Shown: piece after piece, positions 1 through 8,974 of the stretch
Layout of the letters: each line of letters begins with the position of its first letter
Position numbering within the stretch: position 1 is the first letter of the stretch
Assembly (NCBI GenBank): GCA_028565635.1
Contig: JAOXYB010034407.1
Location: 1-14,066 of the forward strand
Length of the DNA: 14,066 nt
Source of the DNA: Phoronis ovalis
Taxonomy: Eukaryota; Phoronida; Phoronidae
Direction of reading: 5' to 3'
Program-made: the position numbers and the translations under genes
Notes under the pieces: generated by a model
Seen by the model: only the letters and a program-made list of their open reading frames with translations
Databases searched by the model: none
What the model was told of the DNA's origin: nothing

Positions 1-75
1 ACATTATATCTACTACCCAATCATACATTATATCTACTACCCAATCATACATTATATCTACTACCCAATCATACA
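1..75. repeat. 24-bp minisatellite, three copies, in SEH1L intron 5
   Basis: Three identical 24-bp units, each beginning acattatatctactaccc, occupy 1-24, 25-48 and 49-72. The first bases of a fourth follow (acat). The array is cut by the window edge, so its true length is unknown. It lies in the intron after SEH1L exon 5. The rest of the stretch up to 491 holds no recognisable exon on either strand. Confidence 0.95.
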
Positions 76-491
76 TTTTCCGAGATCATTTCAACTGAAC
101 AGATGTTTTTGCTACAAGCAACAATCTGTTCACCTCATACAAGTCCAGTCTGATTTCTACTGTGACCATTGAACTGTTTGATTTCAGTCACATTGCCTGT
201 CATAGCTGGGGTAAATCTACATATATAACTTCACATACATACTTTTTCTGCCAGACTAGATTCTGTGATCACACAGTAAGAATAAAAAAGATTCAATCTG
301 CCCTTTTCAGCTCATTTAAGTTACTGTACCAAGTTACTACTGTTTGCAGTGAAGTGGTATGTGGTATTATGCCCTTGATTTAGCTATTTATAACATGACA
401 ACTAATGATATAATGGAAGTAAACAGATCCATGTACAGAAATCCCAAAAAGATTCAACTTTAAAGATTTCTTATGGGAATTTTTTTATTAC

Positions 492-622
492 CTGGACGGA
501 TTCCATGACAAACTGCTACAGCTCATTTTACACGGAATTTCATGTTGTAACGACCACTGACTTAGATTCATAACATCGGGTGCTTCGTATATTCTAACAA
601 TACCATCAGCTGAGCATGTTGC
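492..622 (-). CDS. SEH1L: SEH1L exon 5 (last exon in window)
   Basis: This exon encodes [20 protein letters not shown], then [20 protein letters not shown] and NPS, with two bases of the next codon (phase 2). The acceptor is CATCACAG|GCA and the donor is CCAG|GTAATA. The homologous vertebrate stretch continues with a further ~190 residues, for which no exon is seen in 1-491. Confidence 0.93.
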
Positions 623-3600
623 CTGTGATGGAAGATTAACCAATCAATTAGCAGAGTGACAATCAATGACTTCATACTGCTGCATACACTATACATGGTA
701 ACAATTCACAAACAATTTATTTTATTTGAGTACTTTACATCAATCATAAAATTCTAGCTTAATCTGACAGGCTTTTGACTATCTGAAAGGGAAGACTGTT
801 TGGATCGTAATAAAGCCTTTTATAGGCCAATCGCTGATTCGAGATAAAGATGTAAACATGGTGATACTAGAAAAATTAGGCATTTCTTTTACATTTTTAC
901 AAAAAAGAACATAGTGTACTCACCAATTGTAACCCTAAATTTTTTGGAGCAAATTTAACATCAGTAACTGAAGTTCGACTATCAACCAAACTACTTCTCT
1001 TAACCCAGTGACTCTGTCCCCTTTCACTAGCATCACCAACTGAAAAGAATGTCTTAGTATTTTAATATAATAATTCTTTATCATAAAATTAATGCGAAAA
1101 TATTAATCAACTTGATACTGTAAAGAACTTCCACAGTAAATTATTTCTTTTAATAACTTTAATACAGAAAACCATTAATAAGTGAAAAGCTGAGATTGCA
1201 ACCATATGATATCACTAATTTATTCTTAGCATGTGTGAACCCATATATGACTTTCTGTTCTGACAAAGGATCAATTTTTAGTAAAAACACTTACAAAGAA
1301 AGTTTCCAACGTCAATGCAACACAGTAATCTGCTTGCCAATTTTTCATTCGAAAAAAAAATGCAAGTTCCAAGACAAGACCAGTATGTTGTTTGCTAAGC
1401 ACATTCACCATAATTCGAAAGTTGATAAAATAACATAATTACAAACAATTATAATACAGTGCACTGAACGCCATGTACCTAATTCTTCCCATACTGCTGC
1501 TGTCCTATCAAATGAGCAAGTGGCAATAACTTGACCAAATTCTGGGTGGGCCCAGGTCACCCTCCATACTGATCCGCTGTGAGTCTAAAATACAAACAAT
1601 AGCAAAATGTATTTCTCCAAACAAATACCTGGGTTTTCTGTAAATGAGCTCGATCCCAAAAAGGCTTAAAAAAAACTGTTCATATGTAAGCTTCCGGAAT
1701 GATGTTTTCTCAACAAAAAGGTATAAATGCATAGTTAATTAAAAATTCTTTTCTGCAACACGAGGTTTTTCACCCCGGCAGGGATACAGGGGGTTCTCTA
1801 CCATCAGTTATTTTACCAGAATTTGGTATATCGACTATTAGCTTTTTTTTTACCATAACGTTGAATTTTCGGTTTCTTATATTTACTGGACCTATTTTCC
1901 CCACGTTTTCTATCAGGAAAGAACTGACAGAAATTTGGTCATTTTGTCTCTTTACCACCAAATTAATTGTCTCTACCAAAAGAATTTAATTTGTGGGGTC
2001 CAGCTGAATGGAATGCAAGTTATTTCCTGGGTCTCAACTAAAGTGAGACTTTGTGAGAACTTGCTCAGGTTTTTTTTTAGGGTTGGGGTTGTTTTCAGAA
2101 AGCTCATGTAATTAATTGAGAGACTGATACAAAGGAACTAGCTCAGCTGATAGCCCGATCATCAATTTAATGCAGAAATGAACAACTCACAAAGAATGCA
2201 AGTATAATTAAAAATACTGCATATTTGATGTACAATTTGTTATTGAGCTGTGATTGTTCCCGTTTAACAAGGACAGTCTTTCTTTCCACTCAACGAATCA
2301 TACCAATCACAAACTTGACAATTCTGAAAAGCAAGAATGGTATTTTTTACAATTCATGACATACTTTCCAGTTTGCAGTACAGTGCCAATCGCCATCTTC
2401 TCCCAGATCCCACACCTGAAAAGAAAAACATACAACTGTTGACAACTGCTTATTCATGTTGAACTGCAATGAAACCATTCAATCATTTTTTTTCTCCATT
2501 TGTCTAATAAAGACAAATATGAACATTAAAGAACGACCTATAAAATTATTTATCATTTCATGCCCTCTGCAATCCAGGGATATGCTTAATGATGCTTGTC
2601 AATTGTATGCTGAACTGGTGTTTGTACATCGTGAAGAAAATTACTGTTGATTGTACACACTTCTGTGACACACAACAGCATTTATGCTGTTTACAATGTC
2701 TTATGATGTTAAATAAAACTTCCACAATTCTGCATTGGGTGGTGCAATTTTCTTGACGAAAACACAACTAGTTTTTTTACAATTTTTTTTTAATAAGCCC
2801 GAAATCACAAAAGTAAGTCGTTTGCACAGATGTTTTCACATTTTAAATGTCCGTATTCAAAGGGTTAAAGAACTAATCATGTTGACTTAGATTTATAACA
2901 CAAAAAATATATTCATATTTACACCATACCACAAAATACTATACCCATCTTTTTGCGTCTGCACTGAAGTCGATTGACGAGTGATCGCAGAAAATGATAT
3001 TAATTACACTTTCAAACTTACATCCAAGATTAGCTTTCAATTTCCTTGGCTGGATTGGCTACTAAATAATAACCCAACTTTATACCCAAAATACAAAAAC
3101 CTTTCCAAGTATTATACCAGGCAGGAAGAAATTGTGACCAGATTTATACCTGGAAGGATGAAATTGAGGCGTTCTGTGCAGCATGTCCCAGTAGGTAATA
3201 AGAATTACCCGCCCAGGGCACAAGACAAGATGAGTATTGTTGTACCCAGGGATAGGACTCTGAACAAAGTGATATAGTGAGGCTCTACTGGAAAGGGTCG
3301 GCGATTTTGCAACTTTGGTATCTCTGCTGTGAGCATGTTTACCCAGTTCGGTATCTGCACTGATGGTTATTTTACCTGAATTTGTTATCTCTACCGTCAA
3401 TTTTGTACCACAGGGTTATACCGGTTATAGGGTCAAATTTTTCAATTTGTTTGCCTCATTTCCTGGCCCACTTCATCAGACATTTTGTATCTGTAGTACT
3501 AAGATTCTTATTATAAGGTACTCTTGACATCTGGTAGCTCTACCAACAGGATTTTTGAGCTGGAATTACAGTAGGTATCTCTAGTCTAGGCTCTACGTAC

Positions 3601-3925
3601 TGAAAGGGTCCGGAAGGTCCTGTTGAACACTTCATTCTCAATTTATGGAACTCACATCCCGGGGTACTCACCCGTTCCATGAACGAATGTGCAAAGTAAG
3701 GACAAAACAATCAGCGCTAAATTTGTAGCAACAGACAACAAAACAGTTCCACTTGTTGTATTTACTGTACGTTGTCGTTGACATTTTTGAGAACGTCTTT
3801 TTTTCTACCTTGACACTTTGGTCACTCGAGCATGTAGTCATTCGTCTTCCATGGAAATCATAAGCTACATCATGAATGAGATCTTTGTGCTCCGCAGGAA
3901 TACTTTTTGCAACAAACATCGCCAT
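492..3925 (-). CDS. SEH1L: SEH1L nucleoporin Seh1, 5' half of gene (five exons, partial at 3' end)
   Basis: Seh1 is a WD40 beta-propeller protein. By family knowledge it binds Nup85 in the Y-shaped (Nup107-160) nuclear pore complex and also belongs to the GATOR2 complex that activates mTORC1. Five minus-strand exons join in frame: 3925-3809, 2415-2365, 1584-1479, 1039-924 and 622-492 (521 nt, 173 codons plus two bases). Human SEH1L is about 360 residues, so roughly the first half is here. Visible blocks are [17 protein letters not shown] and [11 protein letters not shown] (blade 1), [17 protein letters not shown] and [12 protein letters not shown] (blade 2), then [20 protein letters not shown] and [19 protein letters not shown] (blade 3). 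All junctions have GT donors and AG acceptors. Introns are 1393, 780, 439 and 301 bp. The fifth intron starts at 491 and runs off the left edge. The family match is close to certain; the last exons are not in the window. Confidence 0.95.
924..1039 (-). CDS. SEH1L: SEH1L exon 4
   Basis: This exon completes the split valine and encodes [20 protein letters not shown], then [18 protein letters not shown]. The acceptor is TTCTTTTCAG|TTGG and the donor is TTG|GTGAGT, phase 0. The SHWVKR and [14 protein letters not shown] blocks are signature Seh1 sequence. Confidence 0.94.
1479..1584 (-). CDS. SEH1L: SEH1L exon 3
   Basis: This exon encodes [18 protein letters not shown], then [17 protein letters not shown], the second WD40 repeat. 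The acceptor is ATTTTAG|ACT and the donor is TTAG|GTACAT, leaving one base of a split valine codon (phase 1). The 106-nt length joins exon 4 in frame. Confidence 0.94.
1797..1862. repeat. Dispersed repeat copy A, SEH1L intron 2
   Basis: The stretch around tctaccatcagttatttt, then accagaatttggtat, resembles 3353-3416 in SEH1L intron 1: both read YTACC/TGATgGTTATTTTACCwGAATTTGkTAT, then a TCGACTAT or TCTACCGT run. The two copies are diverged and in the same orientation. No coding capacity was recognised, so this looks like an old dispersed element. Confidence 0.55.
2365..2415 (-). CDS. SEH1L: SEH1L exon 2 (51-bp microexon-sized)
   Basis: The exon has 17 codons reading [17 protein letters not shown], equivalent to the VWD...GDWHCTA.WK strand of Seh1. 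The acceptor is TTTTCTTTTCAG|GTG and the donor is AAA|GTATGT. It is phase 0 on both sides, so skipping it would keep frame but delete part of a propeller blade. It is too short to be found by length alone. Confidence 0.93.
3353..3416. repeat. Dispersed repeat copy B, SEH1L intron 1
   Basis: This is the second copy of the repeat described for 1797-1862. Its core is ggttattttacctgaatttg followed by ttatctctaccgtcaatttt. The surrounding 3290-3620 stretch contains several further ggtatctct/ctctacc words, suggesting the element itself is internally repetitive. Confidence 0.55.
3809..3925 (-). CDS. SEH1L: SEH1L exon 1 (start codon, first WD40 blade)
   Basis: This exon encodes 39 residues, [20 protein letters not shown] onward, ending in DQSVK. 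The donor is AAG|GTAGAA on the minus strand (GT at 3808-3807) and the phase is 0. Two in-frame ATGs lie six bases apart, at 3925 and 3919. Vertebrate Seh1 begins at the equivalent of the second (MFVA). Scanning would meet the 3925 ATG first and it has G at -3 and G at +4, so it is the likelier start here; the difference is two residues. Confidence 0.93.
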
Positions 3926-4195
3926 CGCGGAATATATAGGTAAAACTAATTAAACTGACTGGTACTTCATGAGTTCAAGTTCAAACCACATTCTTATAGA
4001 CGGAAATTGCCCGTAATAAAATGACTCCTAAAGTTAAACATTTCGAAACAATGAATTAGCTTTCATCTGGATAACAACATTAACATATGCTCATAATCAT
4101 ATTTTCCTATCCACTTTCTACTGAAGTTGTAACATAATTCAAAAATGTACATATTACAAAATTAAGTTTGAAATCGTTTGATCCCTGGACCTTGC

Positions 4196-4213
4196 CAGTT
4201 TTTACAAAAACTG
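4196..4213. repeat. 18-bp inverted repeat next to CTCF-like motif
   Basis: The arms cagttttt and aaaaactg are perfect reverse complements around a 2-base centre (ac). The last base overlaps the first CTCF-like motif. It could be a protein-binding palindrome or chance in AT-rich DNA. Confidence 0.6.
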
Positions 4214-4228
4214 ACGCGAGGGGGCGAG
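4213..4228 (+). promoter_or_regulatory. CTCF-like motif 1
   Basis: The sequence gacgcgagggggcgag fits the CTCF core (CCGCGNGGNGGCAG) at about 11 of 14 positions. Its GC content stands out from the AT-rich surroundings. CTCF is conserved in most bilaterians, so a site is plausible, but binding is inferred only. Confidence 0.5.
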
Positions 4229-4254
4229 TGTGGAGTAGAGTAGAAATAACTCAT

Positions 4255-4270
4255 GACGCTAGAGGGCAGG
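4255..4270 (+). promoter_or_regulatory. CTCF-like motif 2
   Basis: The sequence gacgctagagggcagg contains CTAGAGGGCAG, a close match to the usual CTCF core. It is identical to motif 1 at 12 of 16 positions, in the same orientation, 42 bp further on. No binding data are available. Confidence 0.55.
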
Positions 4271-4779
4271 AGAAATTATTTCCGGTAGAGTAATCTATAC
4301 CAGAAAACAACTTTTTTTACGTGTTTTCTAGATAATTCCTGTGTTGTCGTACCAAATTGTTAGACTACACTGATTACTTAAAAACTCAAGCATGTATTAT
4401 GGTTTAATCGGATAGGATTCATGGAACATTTGCTTAAAGATAAACGAGGACACATCATCTCGACGATAAGATAAAGACGGAGACTAGCTGGCGCAAGAAA
4501 ATCAAAAAGGCGTAATAGTCTGTGCTATCGCCATTGTCAGTGATTGTCGTAATGTTTTTTTTATTAATTTCTTGCAATTTCTTTCAGTTACTGTTGTTCA
4601 CTAATTGCTATTAGTTTTGATCTTACAGATTAAAATTTGGAAGCGCAATGTTTGTTGCGTGGTGCTGGATAACACTTCCCACTCAATATTACTAATTTAC
4701 TAGTACTAATACTAGATAACAATTAGTCATCCGTGTTACTCATCACCTTGTTCATAAAAACTCGAATATATTATTTTAA

Positions 4780-4793
4780 TTTTATATTCTAGC
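4780..4793 (+). promoter_or_regulatory. Possible 3' splice site just upstream of NEURL2 ATG
   Basis: A pyrimidine-rich run ending in ttttatattctag (AG at 4791-4792) lies nine bases before the NEURL2 start codon. It looks like a genuine acceptor and would imply an untranslated, or short coding, upstream exon in 3926-4780. An in-frame TAG overlaps the acceptor, so any upstream coding would have to be spliced in. Confidence 0.45.
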
Positions 4794-4801
4794 TCGTAGT
4801 C

Positions 4802-5453
4802 ATGCCTATAACAAGGTTCCATGACTACCATGGGCAGAATATACGGATGTTTGAAGACAACTCAGTCGCCTACAGAGAAACAAGTTTTGCACATGGCATT
4901 AGTTTTGGCGACAGGCCTTTACAACCTGGTGAACTCTTTTTAGTGGAGATAGAAAAAAATGAACGAGGATGGAGTGGACATTTACGGATTGGAGTAACAC
5001 AGCATGATCCTAGTACTCATTTTTCATTACCCCAATATGCACTTCCGGACTTAACTAGCATGGGAAAGGCATGGATATTTGCAGTAACAAAATCTCATAA
5101 CAAGGTCTATGTTGACGATATGGACTGGTCTGATGATGACGGACCTTATCAATCATGCTTAGGGGAAGGAGAATATATTCACACAAGTTGTGGATCATTT
5201 AGACGGAGTTTAGTATTACCTAACAGAGATATAACGCAAGGAAAACAAGGTGATATTTTACCCACTGATATAGGTAGTAAAATTGGTGTTATGTATTTAA
5301 TCAAGGGTGAAAGAGCTGAAATGCATTTTATTATCAACGGTGAAGATCAGGGACCCTGTGCTAAAGACATACCTTATAAAGATGGACCTTTGCATGTAGT
5401 TGTTGATGTGTATGGAACAACAAAACAAGTTAGGATAATGCAACTGTATGGAG
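4802..5453 (+). CDS. NEURL2: NEURL2 exon 1 (NHR domain)
   Basis: This exon holds 217 full codons plus one base. The donor is GGAG|GTATGA (GT at 5454-5455). Reading through the donor gives 21 unrelated residues and a stop at 5516-5518, so the open frame to 5518 is an unspliced artefact or a retained-intron form. Confidence 0.92.
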
Positions 5454-6489
5454 GTATGATTCATTCTAATTACATATCAAACATTTTTACCGTGTTAAAA
5501 CACTGTCAATGTGACTAGCAGAGCAAAATTAATGTCGGATTGGTTTACCTAAAAATATACCTGTAGTAACTTTGAGTCTTAACTGTATCCTAAGCTGCGT
5601 TAAGGCTGCAGTAGCACCTATTTGAAAAGATTGAGATTATGCGCAGAAAAACTTTCTGCACGCATTTTCACTTATTTTGTGTTGATAGACTGATACATCC
5701 CCAAAAATCGTTATATAAATATTTTGTTTTAAAACTTTTTATTGGTTATCTGAACATGTTTTCAAGAAATATCGCAATCATACCTGTTATAGAAGTAAAC
5801 TTTTACAACCATGTGAATAAATTTCAACCCATCCGCCATTTTTAAACTCGTTACCAGATTTCATGTGAAGCATGTTTTATGAAAAAATACTATCAAATGA
5901 AAGTATTCTGTTTGAGTTAGGACATATAAAATTCTTTCAGAGGTTTATTGCGAACATTTTAAGAATTTCTTCAAAAATTGTCTCGTTTTTTTTTTATTGC
6001 ACTGTTCATTCATAAACACCATGAATGCAGTTACAACGTTTACGCGGAAAACGTTGTGACAACTACAGCCACTAAAAATATTGCTCTAATTTGAAGATAG
6101 GGCTTCAGTTTGAAGGCACCATGTGACAAAAGTCTCTACCAACATTGCCATCTATTACAGAAATTGTAACATGGAAATACCAAAATTGGTGCCTAATTAC
6201 CACCCTGGAATTGCCTCCTACTAAAAATCTCAGCAAAAGCTGTGAAATACATGATGAGTTAGTTGTGTTTTTTTTGTACTATGGAGCCATGATCCTTACG
6301 CTAGTGCAGTTTGTAAATTTGAAGATATTGGATTATAAATTATAAATAACCTATATATGCATTGTTTTTTTAGTTGCTTCGCTCCAGAACTCGTGTCGAG
6401 ATGTTATCCTTAAGTATGTTGGAAAGTCTAGTATTGACAAGTTACCACTGCCTAGGAAACTCAAGGAATATCTGAGATACGAAGCTTAA
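4802..6489 (+). CDS. NEURL2: NEURL2 (Ozz-like) NHR + SOCS-box E3 ligase adaptor, two exons
   Basis: Exons 4802-5453 and 6374-6489 join through a split valine codon to give 255 residues (human protein 285, mainly a longer N-terminus). Residues 5-217 form the Neuralized homology repeat: TRFHDYHGQNIRMFEDNS at the start, SFAHGISFGDRPL (28-40), WSGHLRIGVTQHDP (57-70), MHFIINGEDQGPCAKD and VVVDVYGTTKQVRIMQLYG at the end. Residues 218-255 form a SOCS box with a textbook BC box (SLQNSCRDVI, 220-229) for Elongin B/C and an LPLP Cul-box (241-244), which fits Cullin-5 rather than Cullin-2. By family knowledge NEURL2/Ozz recruits substrates such as beta-catenin and embryonic myosin in muscle for ubiquitination. 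The region between conserved NHR blocks (residues 105-113) is rich in aspartate. An upstream exon may extend the N-terminus. Confidence 0.93.
6031..6059. repeat. Hairpin-forming inverted repeat in NEURL2 intron
   Basis: The arms acaacgttt (6033-6041) and aaacgttgt (6049-6057) are perfect reverse complements around acgcgga. The stem can extend by a wobble pair and one more pair. Its function is unknown; it may be an end of an old element or chance. Confidence 0.55.
6374..6489 (+). CDS. NEURL2: NEURL2 exon 2 (entire SOCS box)
   Basis: This exon encodes V|ASLQNSCRDVILKYVGKSS, then IDKLPLPRKLKEYLRYEA and a TAA stop at 6487-6489. The acceptor is ATTGTTTTTTTAG|TTG (AG at 6372-6373). It is only 116 bp, so it is easily missed. 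Phase and homology to the human NEURL2 C-terminus (SLQ..C..VI, LP.ELK) support it. The 920-bp intron before it (5454-6373) shows no other gene. Confidence 0.92.
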
Positions 6490-6713
6490 TGGAAAATTAA
6501 TCCAAATTTTTACTATAAAATCTTAGTGTCTGTAATCAAGGACCTTGATTGTGTGTACATGCTAGCGTTAACAATATATGTCATAAGACCTTTATTTGTT
6601 AGGACACCAGACATATTGAACCATACTTTGTCCTTGTCTCTGTTCAACCACCTTATGGCACCAACGTTCTGCTAATTTCAATTTCCGTATCCACAAACAA
6701 TGCGATGTAATGT

Positions 6714-6740
6714 AATAAAACTGAGTTTTTGTTTGTCAAA
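6714..6740 (+). terminator. NEURL2 poly(A) signal with U/GU-rich downstream element
   Basis: AATAAA at 6714-6719 lies 225 bases after the stop codon and is followed by a T/GT-rich stretch (gagtttttgtttgtc). That is the normal layout of an animal cleavage and polyadenylation site. Later AATAAA hexamers at 6817 and 7516 could give longer 3' ends. Confidence 0.6.
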
Positions 6741-8430
6741 ACAAAACTGTCATCAGATATTTCAGATTTGACCAAAGACTCCATTTGTAAAATACAGCAC
6801 TCAAATTTGCAATACTAATAAACCAGAAATACTAGGTTTGATGAAGGGAGATGATTTTGATAAATTGGTTTGTTATTTTCAGCAAGCTTTAAATCTTTAG
6901 CCAGTTATTTTTAAGTAACTAGTCATTGTGCAGATGGTGTCATATTCTAATCAAGCGTATAGATTTAAACTGTATTAGACATCCTTTTGATAATCCTGGG
7001 CCCGGATTGGTCTCAAAGTACACTATTTTTACATTATATGTGCATGTGAATGCGAAGAAAATGTAATGCATTTTATCCTGGTACAAATAACTGTTGTTTC
7101 AATACAGTAAGCAATATCCATTTTTATTAGTGTAATATTTGTTATGTGAAATTTCTTCAGTTCTCAGGGTTTCATTCCTTTGCGGTGTACTCTTGTGAAT
7201 CAAACTAGATAATAAAGAACTATTACAAGGCTTCTGAATATAATAAAAAAAATAGTTTTGCAGTTGCTACTACTGGCAGTGGTTTGTGAAGAGACAGTAA
7301 AAATCCCCTGTTGTTTTATAATCATATTACTTTGAAAGCTATGATGTTTAATTATTATGTATAGTAATGAATAACAATTTGTAGATATCATTATAACTAT
7401 AAGGTTTGATGTTTCTTGTGTGTTTTGCCTATTTTACGGAGAGAATGATGTTTACAAGAGGTACACAATCAAAATAGTTTCACCACTATGTGTGTTCGAT
7501 TGTAAATTAGGATTAAATAAATGAATCATGTATATATCACAACTTTTTCAGGTGAAATACATTACTATGTCATTAGAACTATCAACAGTGACCTGTCTTC
7601 GTGTTGCATCCCAGTGTCCCTGATATGAAATAATACCAGAAATATAACCTATTGTTGGTTTCATAATGGCTAAAGAAACACATTTTTGCAATAACCTCTG
7701 GAACAGCTATTTTAAAGTGAAAGTGTAAAGAGATCTATAAGAATAGGTGCACTTTAAAGTTTCCAAAAAAAATGTCAAAAAATTTGGACAGAAATTTAAC
7801 ATGGCAAATTCTGGCCTTCTCACAAGGATTTTGTAATTTATCTGTGATGTACCTGATGTGAAAGCTGTTTCACTATCTAAAATTCCCACCCAGACTGAGT
7901 TTTCAACAAATTTTATTTAAAATTGTACACTGCAAAAATTTGGAATTGACATGCACATTGATTCTCTATATCGATTTCACTTTGAATTTGTCTTTTCTAA
8001 ATTAAAATTAAAGCAAAAATGCAATTCTTTATCAATTATCAAACTAAGGCTACTATGGTACCTTAGACAAACTATCAGAAACAAATCTCAGATTGATATC
8101 TGCCGGGTTTTGTTTCCGTGTCATTAATGCATTAGTTGAATGAAATAGAAACTTAAATTCAAACAAATGCAATGGAATGTGTAGCTCTTCTTGTTTTGGG
8201 GTAAGAAAATTGGAGTTCTTCAATAGGTGGCAGCAGCTTGATTGCGTCAAGTCGCCATTAGTTACGTTTAGATTTTATCTACGTTTGAAGACATTCTATA
8301 CAGTAACGCAACAGAAATTTTAACCCAAACTGCCAAAACTTGGTGACAGTTTAATGTGTTCATATGTAGTAAATTAACTGTTAGTTTGTGTAGGTTATAG
8401 TCACAATTTTATGAGGTTTAATTATTACCA
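6741..8430. other. Intergenic stretch, no gene seen
   Basis: This AT-rich DNA lies between NEURL2 and the MATCAP-like gene. The short open frames here lack conserved motifs and splice context, and no tRNA or other RNA gene was recognised by eye. Its first part may be NEURL2 3' UTR if the AATAAA at 6817 or 7516 is used. The last few hundred bases should include the downstream gene's promoter. Confidence 0.6.
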
Positions 8431-8435
8431 TTTAA

Positions 8436-8460
8436 CGATGTTCTGCTTCCGGTGAGTCTG
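8436..8460 (+). promoter_or_regulatory. Strong 5' splice donor, possible upstream first exon of MATCAP-like gene
   Basis: The sequence atgttctgcttccg|GTGAGT (GT at 8452-8453) is a near-consensus donor 234 bases upstream of the annotated start codon. It is not used by any coding exon seen. It may end a 5' untranslated or alternative first exon. Matching acceptors before 8686 (after 8512, or at 8632-8633) are weak. Confidence 0.3.
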
Positions 8461-8685
8461 ACCAGCTATGTCTATATTGTAGCCAGGGACTGTAGGTTAC
8501 TTAATATTCCTAGATATGGCAGCCGGATGATCTCATGGAAGTCAGCAATGAAAATAATTATAATTAATCATAATGACTTGTAGCCAGAATTCACTGAAAA
8601 TCATACTGACATACTTCACTAATTTACTTCGAGGAAAGATGCAATTTGAAAATTACTTGTGAATATGAACTTAAGATAAGGAATC

Positions 8686-8974
8686 ATGTCCGAATTGCGT
8701 GCAACGGAATCTCTGCCTAGTATAACTATAGGAAATCGGTATAGCTATAAGCAAAATCGTGAAATTCTTACTGCCAAGTTGACACCTTCCCTCCTACAAA
8801 ATAAAAATGTAACCCGAGTCAAAAGTACACCTGTTGGATCTGCCAGCATAGATAGGTCGGCCTCAGCATCTTCGGCTGCTAGTTCTAGAAGTAGTAATAA
8901 GAGTGGACTCATACGATTAAAGAGAGGGACAAGCGACAGAGGCTCGGATGATAGTAGAACTGGGGAAATCAAAG
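8686..8974 (+). CDS. MATCAP-like exon 1 (disordered, Ser-rich N-terminus)
   Basis: This exon has 96 codons plus one base, MSELRATESLPSITIGNRYS onward, ending GEIK(G). The donor is AAAG|GTATTC, phase 1. The SASASSAASSRSS run (residues 57-69) is low complexity. The frame stays open to 9024 only by read-through into the intron. Confidence 0.85.

Larger units (their letters stand above)
3926..4801. promoter_or_regulatory. Divergent SEH1L/NEURL2 promoter interval
   Basis: This 876-bp stretch separates the SEH1L start (minus) from the NEURL2 start (plus) and contains no ORF of interest. It holds two CTCF-like motifs (4213-4228, 4255-4270), a short inverted repeat (4196-4213) and GATAAGATAAAG near 4467. 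The transcription starts are not visible and no convincing TATA box at the right distance is seen. That it drives both genes is inferred from geometry. Confidence 0.6.

Noticed and set aside
3080-3400. 106-residue minus frame and overlapping 98-residue plus frame (2981-3277)
   Set aside because: Both lie in SEH1L intron 1 within repeat-like DNA and show no domain, splice context or family similarity.
3968-3990. gttcaagttcaaacc, resembling a tRNA B box
   Set aside because: No matching A box or acceptor, D and anticodon stems could be drawn around it.
5454-5518. Last 21 residues of the unspliced NEURL2 open frame
   Set aside because: They do not match the family, whereas splicing at 5454 to 6374 restores the expected SOCS box.
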